From: Palsa-1150 sp964531095
Lineage (GTDB): Bacteria > Myxococcota_A > Polyangia > Polyangiales > Polyangiaceae
Reading direction: 5' to 3'
Assembly: GCA_964531095.1 (NCBI GenBank)
Contig: CAZHED010000034.1
Span: 1-64,000, forward strand
DNA: 64,000 nucleotides
This document shows, piece after piece, positions 27,001 through 35,148 of the stretch (the first letter of the stretch is position 1; each line of letters begins with the position of its first letter). The translations under genes and the position numbers were made by a program. The notes below the pieces were generated by a model, which worked only from the letters and a program-made list of their open reading frames with translations, made no database searches and was not told where the DNA came from.

Positions 27001-28895
27001 GCCGGATCGCGTTCGGCGAGCTCGCGCAGCTGGCGCCGCGCGGCCGGCATGTCGCGGGCGGCGTGCGCGCGAATCGCAGCGATGAGCGCCAGGCCACGCG
27101 CGAGCTCGGGATCCTTCTCGAGCGCCGCGAGCTCTTCGACCGCGGCGCGTGCCCGCGCGCCCCCGCCCGGGGCGCCCGCGCCTGCGCGAGGCAGAAACGC
27201 CTCCAGAGCACGCCCGAGCCATCCGCCTTTCGGCGCGCCCGTCATCTCGCGGAGCGCCTTCGCTTCGCCGTCCGCGTCGCCACGGGCGTGGCGCAGGCGC
27301 ACGAGCTCGACATAGAGCGACACGAGCTCGCGGTCGTCCCCTCCCGCCGCCACTAGCCTCTTGGTGGACTCCTCGTACCAGGCAGGGTCGTCCGAGATGC
27401 TGGCGAGTGCACGGGAAAGGCGCGCCGTGATCGACGGTGCGACGCCGCATAGGGCGGATTGGCTCAGCGCTGCCTTTGCGCCTGCGACGTCCTTCGCGTG
27501 AACTGCCCAAACGAACGCGGCGAGCAGGAAAGCACGGCCGCGCGCCTCGTCGGTCGTGAATTGGTCGGCGACCGCCTCGAGCTGTGCCGCGAACGCAGCG
27601 GGGTCATTGCCGTCTGCGAGCATGTCGAGCTGAAGCGCTCGCGCGGGCAGGCACCCGGGGTCGCTGCCGATCGCGCGCGACAGCGCTTCGAACGCCCGAG
27701 GCGCGTCGCCCTGCGAAGCGGCTTGCTCGGCCACCCGCATGGCCAGGGCCGCGGCGAGCCCGCCGTCTTTTTCGTGCGAAAGCCGTCTCTCGGCCAGCTG
27801 GGCGGCGAGCGCGGTGTCGCCGGTTTGCTCGGCGAGGCGAATGCGAGCGTTGATGACGGCTGCCTCCGATAGACGCGCGCCATCGCCTTCGGCGCCTCCC
27901 ACGAACGCGATGGCGTGATCGAGCGTTGCCGCCGCGCGATCGGTCTGTCCCAGCCGCCGGCGGGCCTCCGCCGCGCGCAGCCATCCGTCGATCAGCCGTG
28001 ACGTCTGGCGCGCCCACTGCGGTACGCCGAGGGCATCTCCGCGCGCGACGTCGATCACCGCTTGCTCGATCAGCCCGGCCGCCGCCTCGAGCGCGTCGGC
28101 GTGGGACTCGGCCCGTGCACGCGCCACGTCGCCATCCGAGCCGCCCGGGGGCTCCTGCGTGACGTCCTCGAGCAACGCCGTCGCCGCCCAGGTCGCCGGC
28201 GAGGCGAGCGACCGAGCCTCTTCGAGGAGCGAGATGGCTTCTTCGGTGCGTGCCGACGCAGCCGCGATACGCGCCCGGTCCAAGAGAAGGAGCGCGTGCC
28301 AAACCGGCTGCGCCGCGAACTTCGAGCGTTCGCCCAGCGCTGTTTCCCGGATCGCGATGTCGCCGGTTCGCGCCGCGAGCACTTCGAGCGCCAGCCAGGC
28401 GCTCGCGCGCTCCGCCGCGGGCGCACCCTCCACGGTCGTCGCCTCCAGGGTGCTGCTCTTCGCCGCCGTGAGGTCGTCCGAGACGTCGGCCTGGTAGGAG
28501 GCACGCATCAAAAGCGCGCGCACCTTCTCCTCCGGCGACGCCGCCACCCGCACGAGGGCGTCGACCAGCTTGCCGAGGTTCTTGAGACTGCGACGCTTCT
28601 CGAGCAGGCGCACGAGCCCCTCGAGCGGCTCGCGAAAGGATTGGTCCGCGTTGTACGAAGCCAGGTAATCGCGGGCCGCCGAGGGCTCGTCGCCCGACTG
28701 CTCCTCGATGTTGGCCAGCTCCATGAGCAGGCGCGATTGCCGAGCGCGATCCGGGGTCGCTGCGAGCTCCGCGCGAAGGCGCTGCGTCATCTCCTGGACG
28801 ACGAGGGGTGCCTCCGCCGTCGCCGCGGGTGGGTGGTGCGACGGAGTAGCCGTCAGCGGCTCCGACGGCGGGCTGAGCGTGGGCGTGTGGGACAT
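24033..28895 (-). CDS. Giant TPR protein, first of a paralogous pair
   Basis: 1,620 residues from the ATG at 28895; the frame is open to a TTG at 28973 but that extension lacks a ribosome site. A short Pro/Thr-rich start is followed by TPR-like helices over most of the length (for example DPDHVGALALLGEINIRRGH and RPSDVASWEGLRSCAELAGD). The C-terminal 330 residues (LLAPGDEGPLADLFVQLG, GVREFDLYVGGSDPLG, RIGVIASGDPSVVLADVFG) match the downstream protein's end in order. The two are therefore products of an old tandem duplication. Both ends are tightly spaced, so the pair is likely translated together and may form a complex. Confidence 0.85.
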   Translation of the reverse strand: MSHTPTLSPPSEPLTATPSHHPPAATAEAPLVVQEMTQRLRAELAATPDRARQSRLLMELANIEEQSGDEPSAARDYLASYNADQSFREPLEGLVRLLEKRRSLKNLGKLVDALVRVAASPEEKVRALLMRASYQADVSDDLTAAKSSTLEATTVEGAPAAERASAWLALEVLAARTGDIAIRETALGERSKFAAQPVWHALLLLDRARIAAASARTEEAISLLEEARSLASPATWAATALLEDVTQEPPGGSDGDVARARAESHADALEAAAGLIEQAVIDVARGDALGVPQWARQTSRLIDGWLRAAEARRRLGQTDRAAATLDHAIAFVGGAEGDGARLSEAAVINARIRLAEQTGDTALAAQLAERRLSHEKDGGLAAALAMRVAEQAASQGDAPRAFEALSRAIGSDPGCLPARALQLDMLADGNDPAAFAAQLEAVADQFTTDEARGRAFLLAAFVWAVHAKDVAGAKAALSQSALCGVAPSITARLSRALASISDDPAWYEESTKRLVAAGGDDRELVSLYVELVRLRHARGDADGEAKALREMTGAPKGGWLGRALEAFLPRAGAGAPGGGARARAAVEELAALEKDPELARGLALIAAIRAHAARDMPAARRQLRELAERDPADVLVTSMLGDLDRAAGDHGAAANVAAAAAGASLDSELSTALRFEGAFERWRSGDRRRALEELEAAIPGAPEAAKMALAWAARGVDVDSIESRRIATQLAAAGGAADVRVLALERFATEVGGGDPDAAAAALAAIGRAPDGTLGVAAALARLSWSLGSADRSAAREAIARIATRGPGGLTLAAAEEVRIAREGGDRDERARATRQWFEAGGGLPAALEWLAAAMALRSPREEVQPRWAVAEALSGGARDAMLAGAALIQSLIERDVPTPFVRGQSAAARLVNLEVAPPGCDPRRRAAALTELDGALGDEAETDAMSLAGWSALAAEDFAGARDCFSKATRARPSDVASWEGLRSCAELAGDKPLRAEAAATLGARCADAARGAAFWEEAALLWLELGVDDRADTALEASFGRDSRRAVAFDKLFRRVRSRKDNDKLLALIERRLEVAEEPQEIQKLFWEQARVLREKGDQDGALRSLEHVTMLDPDHVGALALLGEINIRRGHFEDAATSLARLAMLDGAPARNRVTAGVAAVDLYEKKLDRYDKALEVLLSLHQAKLSTLPVRERLARAAARTGAWNEATSMLEELMNERTDAQGRIEAARLAMTIHRDRLLRPQGAAAAIVKLLQEAPADGEALEMLLETEHPRIVRDRILENARRALVDSLQKRPAEVTAIRRLAKVGRALSDDALHRAALAVLVSLGAADARSEQMAVQLATKKSRPPQIAIGDSILRALLAPGDEGPLADLFVQLGPTLVEALGPTLQASGVGRRDKVDPRSGLALRNEIAAWAGAFGVREFDLYVGGSDPLGVQGIPGNPPSLVVGAGVNAPIAPRARARIARELLGIVRGTTVVRLRDDTTVAAMVVAAFKLAQVPIQHPPYAVLAEMERRIGKAIARRTRKLLPDLCRAIASRGADARAWTWRALASQDRIGVIASGDPSVVLADVFGVPDGSPVQAVTGNPRAEELLRFVLSPQYLELRRSLGLDGGDLP

Positions 28896-29012
28896 GCGCG
28901 GAGTCGACGCGGACGACCGCTTTTCGCCTTCGACCCGAAGGGTAACGCAGTCAGCGCCGCCGGGGCATGACAAATTGAACGGCGGAACGTCCCTCGAACG
29001 ACTGGACGGACG

Positions 29013-29300
29013 TTACAGGACCTGCCCGAGCTTCTCCTGGACCTTCGACTCGATCGTTCCTTTCATGACGCGAAGGAGCAGCGGTAGGTCGATCTGCACA
29101 CGTACCTCCTCGTCGGACACGTCGACGGATCCCTTCGTTCCCTTCGCCGCACCCTTTGGCGCCTCGAAGAGAATCCGGTCTCCCTCCCAGCGCCAATCGA
29201 GATCGAATCGGCTCTGCATGGCCTTTGCGAGGCTCTCGGCGCGCTTTCTCGCCTCTTCTTTCGGCAGCGCGTGGGTGCGTCGGACATCGATGGTGGACAT
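29013..29300 (-). CDS. Polyhydroxyalkanoic acid system family protein
   Basis: 95 residues, full length for the PHA_gran_rgn family. The family pattern is clear: STIDVRRTHALPKEEARKRA, FDLDWRWEGDRILFEAPKGA, KGSVDVSDEEVRVQIDLPLL, MKGTIESKVQEKLGQ. The family was named from a gene near PHA genes, but its members occur widely without PHA loci and the fold resembles small SRPBCC-like domains. The start at 29300 follows GGAAAGG. It is ten bases downstream of the parvulin-like gene, at the end of the atpDC transcript. Confidence 0.85.
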   Translation of the reverse strand: MSTIDVRRTHALPKEEARKRAESLAKAMQSRFDLDWRWEGDRILFEAPKGAAKGTKGSVDVSDEEVRVQIDLPLLLRVMKGTIESKVQEKLGQVL

Positions 29301-29310
29301 ACCTTTCCCT

Positions 29311-29922
29311 TTACTCGAGCCTCTTGACGATCCAATAGCCCCGCGGCGTATCGATGGGGCCGCCAACGGCGTTGACCGCCGCCGTGAAGAGCACGTACTC
29401 CGGCGCCGGCTCGAGAATCCCGAGCTTGACTTGCCCGACGTCGTCCGCGGATCCGGGGTCCCCTTGCTGCACCGCCGTGTGAAAATCCTGCTGGGCCGTC
29501 ACGAACAGCCTGTCAGACAGAACCATCGCGTCGGCCTTCGAGCGTGCGGCGACGTGCCCACCCCCAGGGCTCGACTGCGCGCCAGCATACGAGACGAGCA
29601 CGACCCCGAAGCGAATTTGGCGGGGCACGGCCATCGGCAGCGGGGGAACCGGAGCCCCGCCCGGCAACGTCATCCCGACGCTTCCGTCGGCAGGGGAGTT
29701 GGCGACGAGCAAATCCGAGATCAACAGCGGTTCACCGGAATCGCTCGGCGCGTGTGCGTCGCCGTAGGCAGCCATCAGCGCGTCGGCGTCGCCCGCGTCC
29801 GACGCTGCGTAGAACCTGGGGCTCCGTCCGATCGGCTCGGGCGGGTGGAAGTTATGCACGACAATCCAGACGGCCAGCCCAACGACCGCGAGGCCGACGA
29901 GCACGGTGACCCAGCGCTGCAT
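29311..29922 (-). CDS. Membrane-anchored parvulin-like (PpiC) protein, degenerate
   Basis: 203 residues: a transmembrane anchor at 5-24 (VTVLVGLAVVGLAVWIVVHN), a linker, then from about 100 a parvulin-type domain recognisable by VVLVSYAGA, RSKADAMVLSDRLF, the DPGSADD segment, and a terminal TPRGYWIVKRLE. Parvulins are peptidyl-prolyl isomerases acting in the periplasm. The usual GGDLGxF and central histidines are not evident, so activity is doubtful. It follows atpC by nine bases. Confidence 0.65.
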   Translation of the reverse strand: MQRWVTVLVGLAVVGLAVWIVVHNFHPPEPIGRSPRFYAASDAGDADALMAAYGDAHAPSDSGEPLLISDLLVANSPADGSVGMTLPGGAPVPPLPMAVPRQIRFGVVLVSYAGAQSSPGGGHVAARSKADAMVLSDRLFVTAQQDFHTAVQQGDPGSADDVGQVKLGILEPAPEYVLFTAAVNAVGGPIDTPRGYWIVKRLE

Positions 29923-29931
29923 GGCCGGACG

Positions 29932-30522
29932 CTACTTGGCCTCGCCGGGCTTCGCGATGCCAGCCTCGGGCTCCTTGCGCGGGCCCTCGTCCGCTTGCGG
30001 AACCTCGTCGTCGGGAGGCGGTGCGGGTGGGCCGTACTCTTCGTACGGTCGCATCGTTGCCGCAGGCGGGTCGCCGTAGAGCTCGAGCTGCGCGGCCAGC
30101 CAGTTCTCGCGCGCGATCAGCACTTCACGCAGCGCACGCGCCTCGCCCAGGGCAGCATCCGCTCCCTTCGCGTCCGCGGCGACGATGGGGACGCTACCAA
30201 GCTTGCCGAGCTGCTCCTCTACGTCGGCCAGGTCCCTTCGGAGGAGGACCGGGTCGAGGGTTTCGCGTTCGGCGTACTCGTCGGTCAGCATGATCAGCCG
30301 GTCTGGGCCGGCCTCGGCGAAGCCGCCGCCCACTGCGCAGCGCTTCGTTTCTCCCCCTTGCCGATAGGTGACAATCCCCGTGCGGAGCGCCGCCAAGAGC
30401 GGCAGGTGCCCCGGTAAAACACCAAACTCCCCAGCGACGCTCGGCGCGGTGACTTCGTCGACCATCGCGGAAAGCGCGCGCCCGCGCGGCGTCACGATTT
30501 CGAGCTGGATCTTGTCGGCCAT
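29932..30522 (-). CDS. atpC: ATP synthase F1 epsilon subunit with C-terminal extension
   Basis: 196 residues against a usual 130-140. The N-terminal beta-sandwich (QLEIVTPRGRALSAMVDEVT, APSVAGEFGVLPGHLPLLA, GGGFAEAGPDRLIMLTD) is typical, then the two-helix region (90-148). A tail of about 45 residues rich in Pro, Glu and Asp begins near residue 150. Epsilon links the rotor to the F1 head and can inhibit ATP hydrolysis. It is 30 bp downstream of atpD. Confidence 0.95.
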   Translation of the reverse strand: MADKIQLEIVTPRGRALSAMVDEVTAPSVAGEFGVLPGHLPLLAALRTGIVTYRQGGETKRCAVGGGFAEAGPDRLIMLTDEYAERETLDPVLLRRDLADVEEQLGKLGSVPIVAADAKGADAALGEARALREVLIARENWLAAQLELYGDPPAATMRPYEEYGPPAPPPDDEVPQADEGPRKEPEAGIAKPGEAK

Positions 30523-30552
30523 GGGTTCGTCGCGCGAAAGGGACGGCAGACG

Positions 30553-32043
30553 TCAGTTCTTGCCCGTCAGCTTCTGCGCCTTCTCCTTGGCCTCTTCGAT
30601 GTTTCCGACCATGTAGAAGGCCTGCTCCGGCAGCGCATCGAGCTTGCCGCTGGTGATCTGCTCGAAGCCTTCGATGGTCTCTTTGAGCGGCACGTACTTA
30701 CCCGGCGCGCCGGTGAACTGCGACGCGACGAAGAATGGTTGCGACAGAAAGCGCTGGATCTTGCGGGCGCGGGCCACGACGAGCTTGTCGTCCTCGCTGA
30801 GCTCATCCATGCCGAGAATCGCGATGATGTCTTGCAGGTCCTTGTACTTCTGCAAAATGGCCTGAACCTGGCGCGCCACGTCGTAATGGCGCTGACCAAT
30901 GACGCCGGGGTCGAGCAAAGTCGACGTGGAGTCGAGCGGGTCGACCGCCGGATAAATTCCGATTTCGGTGAGCGCGCGGTTCAGCACCGTGGTCGCGTCA
31001 AGGTGTGCGAAGGTCGTCGCCGGTGCGGGGTCGGTAAGGTCGTCGGCCGGCACGTAGATGGCCTGCACGCTCGTGATCGACCCCTTGTTCGTCGACGTGA
31101 TGCGCTCTTGGAGCGCGCCCATCTCGGTCGACAGAGTCGGCTGGTATCCGACGGCGCTCGGAATTCGCCCGAGGAGCGCGGAGACCTCGGAACCCGCCTG
31201 CGTGAAGCGGAAGATGTTGTCGACGAAGAGGAGAACGTCCTGCTTCTCTTCGTCGCGGAAGTACTCGGCGACGGTCAGGGCGCTGAGCGCGACGCGTGCG
31301 CGGGCCCCCGGCGGCTCGTTCATCTGGCCGAAGATGAGCGCTGTCTTGCTGATGACCGGCTCCCCGCTCTGCAGCTTGGTTTCGCTCATCTCAATATAGA
31401 GGTCGTTGCCTTCCCGGGTGCGCTCGCCCACGCCCGCGAAGCAGCTCACCCCGCCGTGCGCCTTGGCGACGTTGTTGATGAGCTCTTGAATGAGTACGGT
31501 CTTGCCGACGCCTGCGCCGCCGAACAAGCCAATCTTGCCCCCCTTCCGGTACGGCGCGAGAAGGTCGATGACTTTGATGCCGGTCTCGAAGATTTCGATC
31601 TTCGTCGACTGCTCGACGAAGAGGGGGGGCGGCCGGTGGATGGGCGAGCGCATCCGGGCGCGCACGGGCGGGCCGTCGTCGACTGGGTCTCCGATGACGT
31701 TGAGAATGCGCCCCAGGCACTCGGGACCGACCGGCATCGCGATCGGAGCGCCGGTGTCGCGAACGACCATCCCGCGGACCAGACCGTCGGTCGTATCCAT
31801 GGCGACCGCGCGCACTGTGTTTTCGCCGAGGTGCTGGGCGACTTCGAGCGTCAGGTTGTCTTTGACGTTCGAAATGCCCGGGTTGGTGAGTTTGAGCGCG
31901 TTCAGGATCTTCGGGAGCTTGCCGTCGGCAAATTCGACGTCGACGACCGGGCCGATCACCTGAAGCACTTTGCCGCCCCCTGCGGGAGAGCCGTTCGAGC
32001 CGAGGGAAGGCTGGGATGCGGGGGGGATTTGGGACTGAGACAT
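30553..32043 (-). CDS. atpD: ATP synthase F1 beta subunit
   Basis: 496 residues. Walker A is GGAGVGKTVL, Walker B LLFVDNIFRF, with SALLGRIPSAVGYQPTL and the conserved VPADDLTDPAPATTFAHLDA. It carries the catalytic nucleotide sites of F1. An N-terminal extension of about 23 Ser/Pro-rich residues precedes the fold. The other F1Fo genes (atpA, G, H, F, E, B) are absent from the window: upstream lies an unrelated lipoprotein gene. Confidence 0.98.
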   Translation of the reverse strand: MSQSQIPPASQPSLGSNGSPAGGGKVLQVIGPVVDVEFADGKLPKILNALKLTNPGISNVKDNLTLEVAQHLGENTVRAVAMDTTDGLVRGMVVRDTGAPIAMPVGPECLGRILNVIGDPVDDGPPVRARMRSPIHRPPPLFVEQSTKIEIFETGIKVIDLLAPYRKGGKIGLFGGAGVGKTVLIQELINNVAKAHGGVSCFAGVGERTREGNDLYIEMSETKLQSGEPVISKTALIFGQMNEPPGARARVALSALTVAEYFRDEEKQDVLLFVDNIFRFTQAGSEVSALLGRIPSAVGYQPTLSTEMGALQERITSTNKGSITSVQAIYVPADDLTDPAPATTFAHLDATTVLNRALTEIGIYPAVDPLDSTSTLLDPGVIGQRHYDVARQVQAILQKYKDLQDIIAILGMDELSEDDKLVVARARKIQRFLSQPFFVASQFTGAPGKYVPLKETIEGFEQITSGKLDALPEQAFYMVGNIEEAKEKAQKLTGKN

Positions 32044-32169
32044 GGGCGGGGCGCGTCTACCATGCGGTCACGGGCAGTTCAATGGGGCTCGGGCTCGGCG
32101 TTGAGGCGCCCGCGCGCGGCGGGGGAGAGGCAGCCGATCGACCCTATCGGACGGCCAGGATGTTGCGGC

Positions 32170-32850
32170 CTATGGAGTGACCGCGGGCAGGACGCCGCTC
32201 ACCATTCGTTGGGCGGGGTAGTCGAACCCGACGAGCACGCAGACCGGATTCTGGCAGCTCTGCGGAGTCTCATCGGACGGTGCGCACGCGCACATCTGGG
32301 CGATGTACCGCCCCGCCGACGCGCAGCGCGGCGACACGCACGTCAGGGCCTGATCGCCGCACGTGCCAGGCAAGACGTACGTTCCGTCCCAGGTCTGCGT
32401 TTGGCCGGCCGTCGGGAGCTTCCACGTCAGCGCGCCGAGACTGAGCGACCAGGACATGGGACAAGAGCTGCAATCGCGACTCGTCGTATCCTCGGTCGGA
32501 TTCAGGTCCAGGCTCGATTGCGCGTCGCAAGACAGGAGGGTGAGCCAATTCGCGGCCGGCGAGTTGGTGCCTCGCGTGTCGTTGAGCCACCACTCGACGC
32601 CGGGCTGGCCAGTCAGCTGAAAGGTCACGCTGCCGGGCCCGCATCCGGCTTCATCGTCCGGGGGATACGTCAGGTTTGGGCCGCATATCGAATACGGGTC
32701 GAATTCGTTGGCCCTGGCGTTGGCGTCTGGCCCTGCATCCCGCGTTGCAGATTCGACCGCGTTCGATGCGCTGCAGGCGCAGATCCCGGCACTGCCGAAA
32801 ATGGGAGCGAGGATCCAGCCGTGCCGCGCGCGGAGGTCGGGGGCGCTCAT
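32170..32850 (-). CDS. Cysteine-rich exported protein, probable lipoprotein
   Basis: 226 residues. A short N-terminal hydrophobic stretch ends in GICACSAS, a possible though untidy lipobox. The mature part has more than a dozen cysteines (CGPNL, AGCGPGS, SRDCSSCPM, GTCGDQALTCVSPRCAS, QMCACAP), suggesting a disulfide-rich domain at the cell surface. No family is recognised. It starts 48 bp after the large lipoprotein gene on the same strand and is probably co-transcribed. Confidence 0.65.
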   Translation of the reverse strand: MSAPDLRARHGWILAPIFGSAGICACSASNAVESATRDAGPDANARANEFDPYSICGPNLTYPPDDEAGCGPGSVTFQLTGQPGVEWWLNDTRGTNSPAANWLTLLSCDAQSSLDLNPTEDTTSRDCSSCPMSWSLSLGALTWKLPTAGQTQTWDGTYVLPGTCGDQALTCVSPRCASAGRYIAQMCACAPSDETPQSCQNPVCVLVGFDYPAQRMVSGVLPAVTP

Positions 32851-32898
32851 GAGCGGAGAAGCCCCATGGGTGGAGTCACCGGAAGGCCCCCTCTCTTT

Positions 32899-34941
32899 CT
32901 ACGGATGCGGCGACAGGGCCACGCCGCGGAAGAAGCTCTGGCCGCCGTTGGCGGCCGCGACGACCCGAGAGGTGCCACTCCACGGGCTGGACACACCGTC
33001 GTCGGTGAATACCGCGATTCGCGTGGGGACTTCCACGCTGGTCGCAATGAGGGTCGCCTGGTTCGGACCCGTCTTGATGCCAGTGAGACCGCGGAAGCCG
33101 ACGGGCGCCCCGCCATCGGGCGCCGCGAGCTGGAGGCTGGCGGTCTGGGTCCACGTGCCTCCGGTCCCGAGACTCCAGCGCTGGATTCCCGTGGGGCCCG
33201 AGCCGACGGCCTGGGACTGCGCGACGTAAAGCGTGTCAGGCGCCGGGCCTGCCGTCGTCAGGGTGAGAAGAACGAACTGCCAGGGGCTGGCTACCCCGGT
33301 GGTGGTCAGCGGCAACCCGGCGAGCCCAGTGATCGCAGGCGTCCCGCCGTCCGGGAGACCCACACCAACCGTGAACACTTCACCCGCGTTCGTGTCGGCG
33401 CTGCCGTAGAGCTGACCGCCCGAAACTCCCAGGAGCCGGACCGGGACCGGGTTGAGCTGAACGCCGTCGACGACGCCGAAGGGAATGTACCATATGCCGC
33501 CCGTCGAGGCCGTGCCTCCGTCGATGGTCCCGCCGAGACCACCCACCCAGAAGGCACTCCCGTTCGCCGTCACCGAGCTGCGGACGCTGTTCAGGCTGAG
33601 GAACGCCTGACCGCCCCCGACCAACTGCGTCGATGTGTCGACGTTTCCTGACGAGTCGACGCGCGCGACGACAATCGCATCGGCCGAATTGGCGGGGTTC
33701 GACGTGCCGACGGCGGCGTTGTAACCGACCGCGGTCAGGTAGCGACCATCCTGCGAGCGCGAAAGACCCGCAATGAGCGCGATGCCCGGCATCGTGAATG
33801 AATCTTGGCCGGGTCCGGGTGGGGTGGTGGGCAGCAGAATCGGCGCTCCGACGATGCCTCCGTCGGAGACCAATCGCTGCTCGAGGTAGACGGGCGCGGC
33901 GGCCGTCGTGAGCGTTCCGGCGTCGCCGGTCCCGATACGCACGACGCTGAACGTGAACGGAACGCAGGCGCCCGCTCCGTTGCAGACATCGCCCGCACCG
34001 TCGCACGACGTGCCCTCGGGCGTGGCTAGCAGCCCGCAAGCGCCGGCCGTGCACGTCCGAGCCAGGCAAGCCGTGTCTTGGCCGGGGCAATCGGTCGGAG
34101 CCGCGCAAGCCGGTTCGCAGTTGATCAGCGCCGAGAGCGAAGTGAATGCCACGCCCGCGCACGCGCCGCTGTCGGGCAAGCCGATGGTGGCCGTGACCGT
34201 CACTTGGGTGTTCGGGGTCGAGCAAAGAAACTGCGGAGCCTGGAGCGTGGCGCCGGTGCCGCCGTCGAGGGGGTTGACGAACGAGCCTCCCGTCGCGGGG
34301 CTCACCGTCCACTGGACCGGCGAAGGGGTGGTCATCGCCACGCCGAGCTGCGAGGACTGACCGGGCGCCAGCTCGGCGGGGCTCGCATTGAGAGACGTGA
34401 TGCCCGGACACTGAATCGGGGGCTGCTGGACCAACGTGACGCTCGCGTCGACCTCGACCGACCCGGTCGTGACGTTCGCGGCGGTCGAGGAGTCGGGCGA
34501 CGAAGTGCAGGTGACCACCAAGGTCACTTGCGTCACTCCACCCTTGGTCACTGCGAACGACGACGACGTTCCGCCCGCGCAGACGTCGCCGTTGGAATCC
34601 GCGCCCGTGACGCCGAGGGAATAGCCCGTTCCCGCCAGGATTCCGCCGGCCACCCACTCCACCGATTGGGCGTCGCCGATCTGTGCGATGCCCGAGTAGC
34701 TGTTCGCGCCATTGGTGATCGTCCAATTGAGCGACGTCAGCGACAGGCCGGGGCCGATTAGCAGACTGGCGCCCACCCTTCCCGTGTCGACTTGGCCGGT
34801 GGGAAGGCCCGTGTTGCCGACGTTGGTCGTTCCGCCTTGGCTTTCGGGCGTGGGCTCCGAAATTCGTTGGCTCGAGCACGCGGCGAAGGTGGCGCCCGCC
34901 ATGACGACGGCCAAAAGGACTGCTTTTCCGGTCCGCGTCAT
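32899..34941 (-). CDS. Large surface lipoprotein with beta repeats
   Basis: 680 residues. The signal peptide (residues 1-21) ends in lipobox TFAACSS; AAGGGA lies eight bases before the ATG. The N-terminal third has Ig-like beta strands (SLTSLNWTITNGANSYSG), the middle a short Cys-rich knot (CPGQDTACLARTCTAGACG) similar to Dickkopf-like or EGF-like motifs common in myxobacterial lipoproteins. The C-terminal 330 residues look like a propeller (GRYLTAVGYNAA, NGSAFWVGGLGG, SGGQLYGSADTNAGEVFTVG). Function unknown. Confidence 0.75.
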   Translation of the reverse strand: MTRTGKAVLLAVVMAGATFAACSSQRISEPTPESQGGTTNVGNTGLPTGQVDTGRVGASLLIGPGLSLTSLNWTITNGANSYSGIAQIGDAQSVEWVAGGILAGTGYSLGVTGADSNGDVCAGGTSSSFAVTKGGVTQVTLVVTCTSSPDSSTAANVTTGSVEVDASVTLVQQPPIQCPGITSLNASPAELAPGQSSQLGVAMTTPSPVQWTVSPATGGSFVNPLDGGTGATLQAPQFLCSTPNTQVTVTATIGLPDSGACAGVAFTSLSALINCEPACAAPTDCPGQDTACLARTCTAGACGLLATPEGTSCDGAGDVCNGAGACVPFTFSVVRIGTGDAGTLTTAAAPVYLEQRLVSDGGIVGAPILLPTTPPGPGQDSFTMPGIALIAGLSRSQDGRYLTAVGYNAAVGTSNPANSADAIVVARVDSSGNVDTSTQLVGGGQAFLSLNSVRSSVTANGSAFWVGGLGGTIDGGTASTGGIWYIPFGVVDGVQLNPVPVRLLGVSGGQLYGSADTNAGEVFTVGVGLPDGGTPAITGLAGLPLTTTGVASPWQFVLLTLTTAGPAPDTLYVAQSQAVGSGPTGIQRWSLGTGGTWTQTASLQLAAPDGGAPVGFRGLTGIKTGPNQATLIATSVEVPTRIAVFTDDGVSSPWSGTSRVVAAANGGQSFFRGVALSPHP

Positions 34942-35148
34942 GAACGTATCCCTTGTCGGAGACTGCCCGTGCCCTTGCGCACGGCAGAGCCCGAGGTGGG
35001 GTAGCACGCGAGCCCGTGGCGACTCCGCGAACTCGCCGCGACATTTGCAGCGTCGGGCCGTCGCACGAGCCTGACGTTGCAGTGAGACGGGAAACGGCTT
35101 TCCACGCTATTGGATTGGCACACGTGATTCACCCCCTCGACCCCACCC
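34942..35148. other. Divergent intergenic region
   Basis: 207 bp between the minus-strand lipoprotein and plus-strand dinG-like gene. It should hold both promoters. A small hairpin (GCCCGTGC at 34965, GCACGGC at 34979) lies in the lipoprotein leader. I found no confident -10/-35 pair. Confidence 0.4.

Noticed and set aside
30739..33651. 970-codon plus-strand open frame
   Set aside because: It is antisense to atpD and two lipoprotein genes with no domain or ribosome site.
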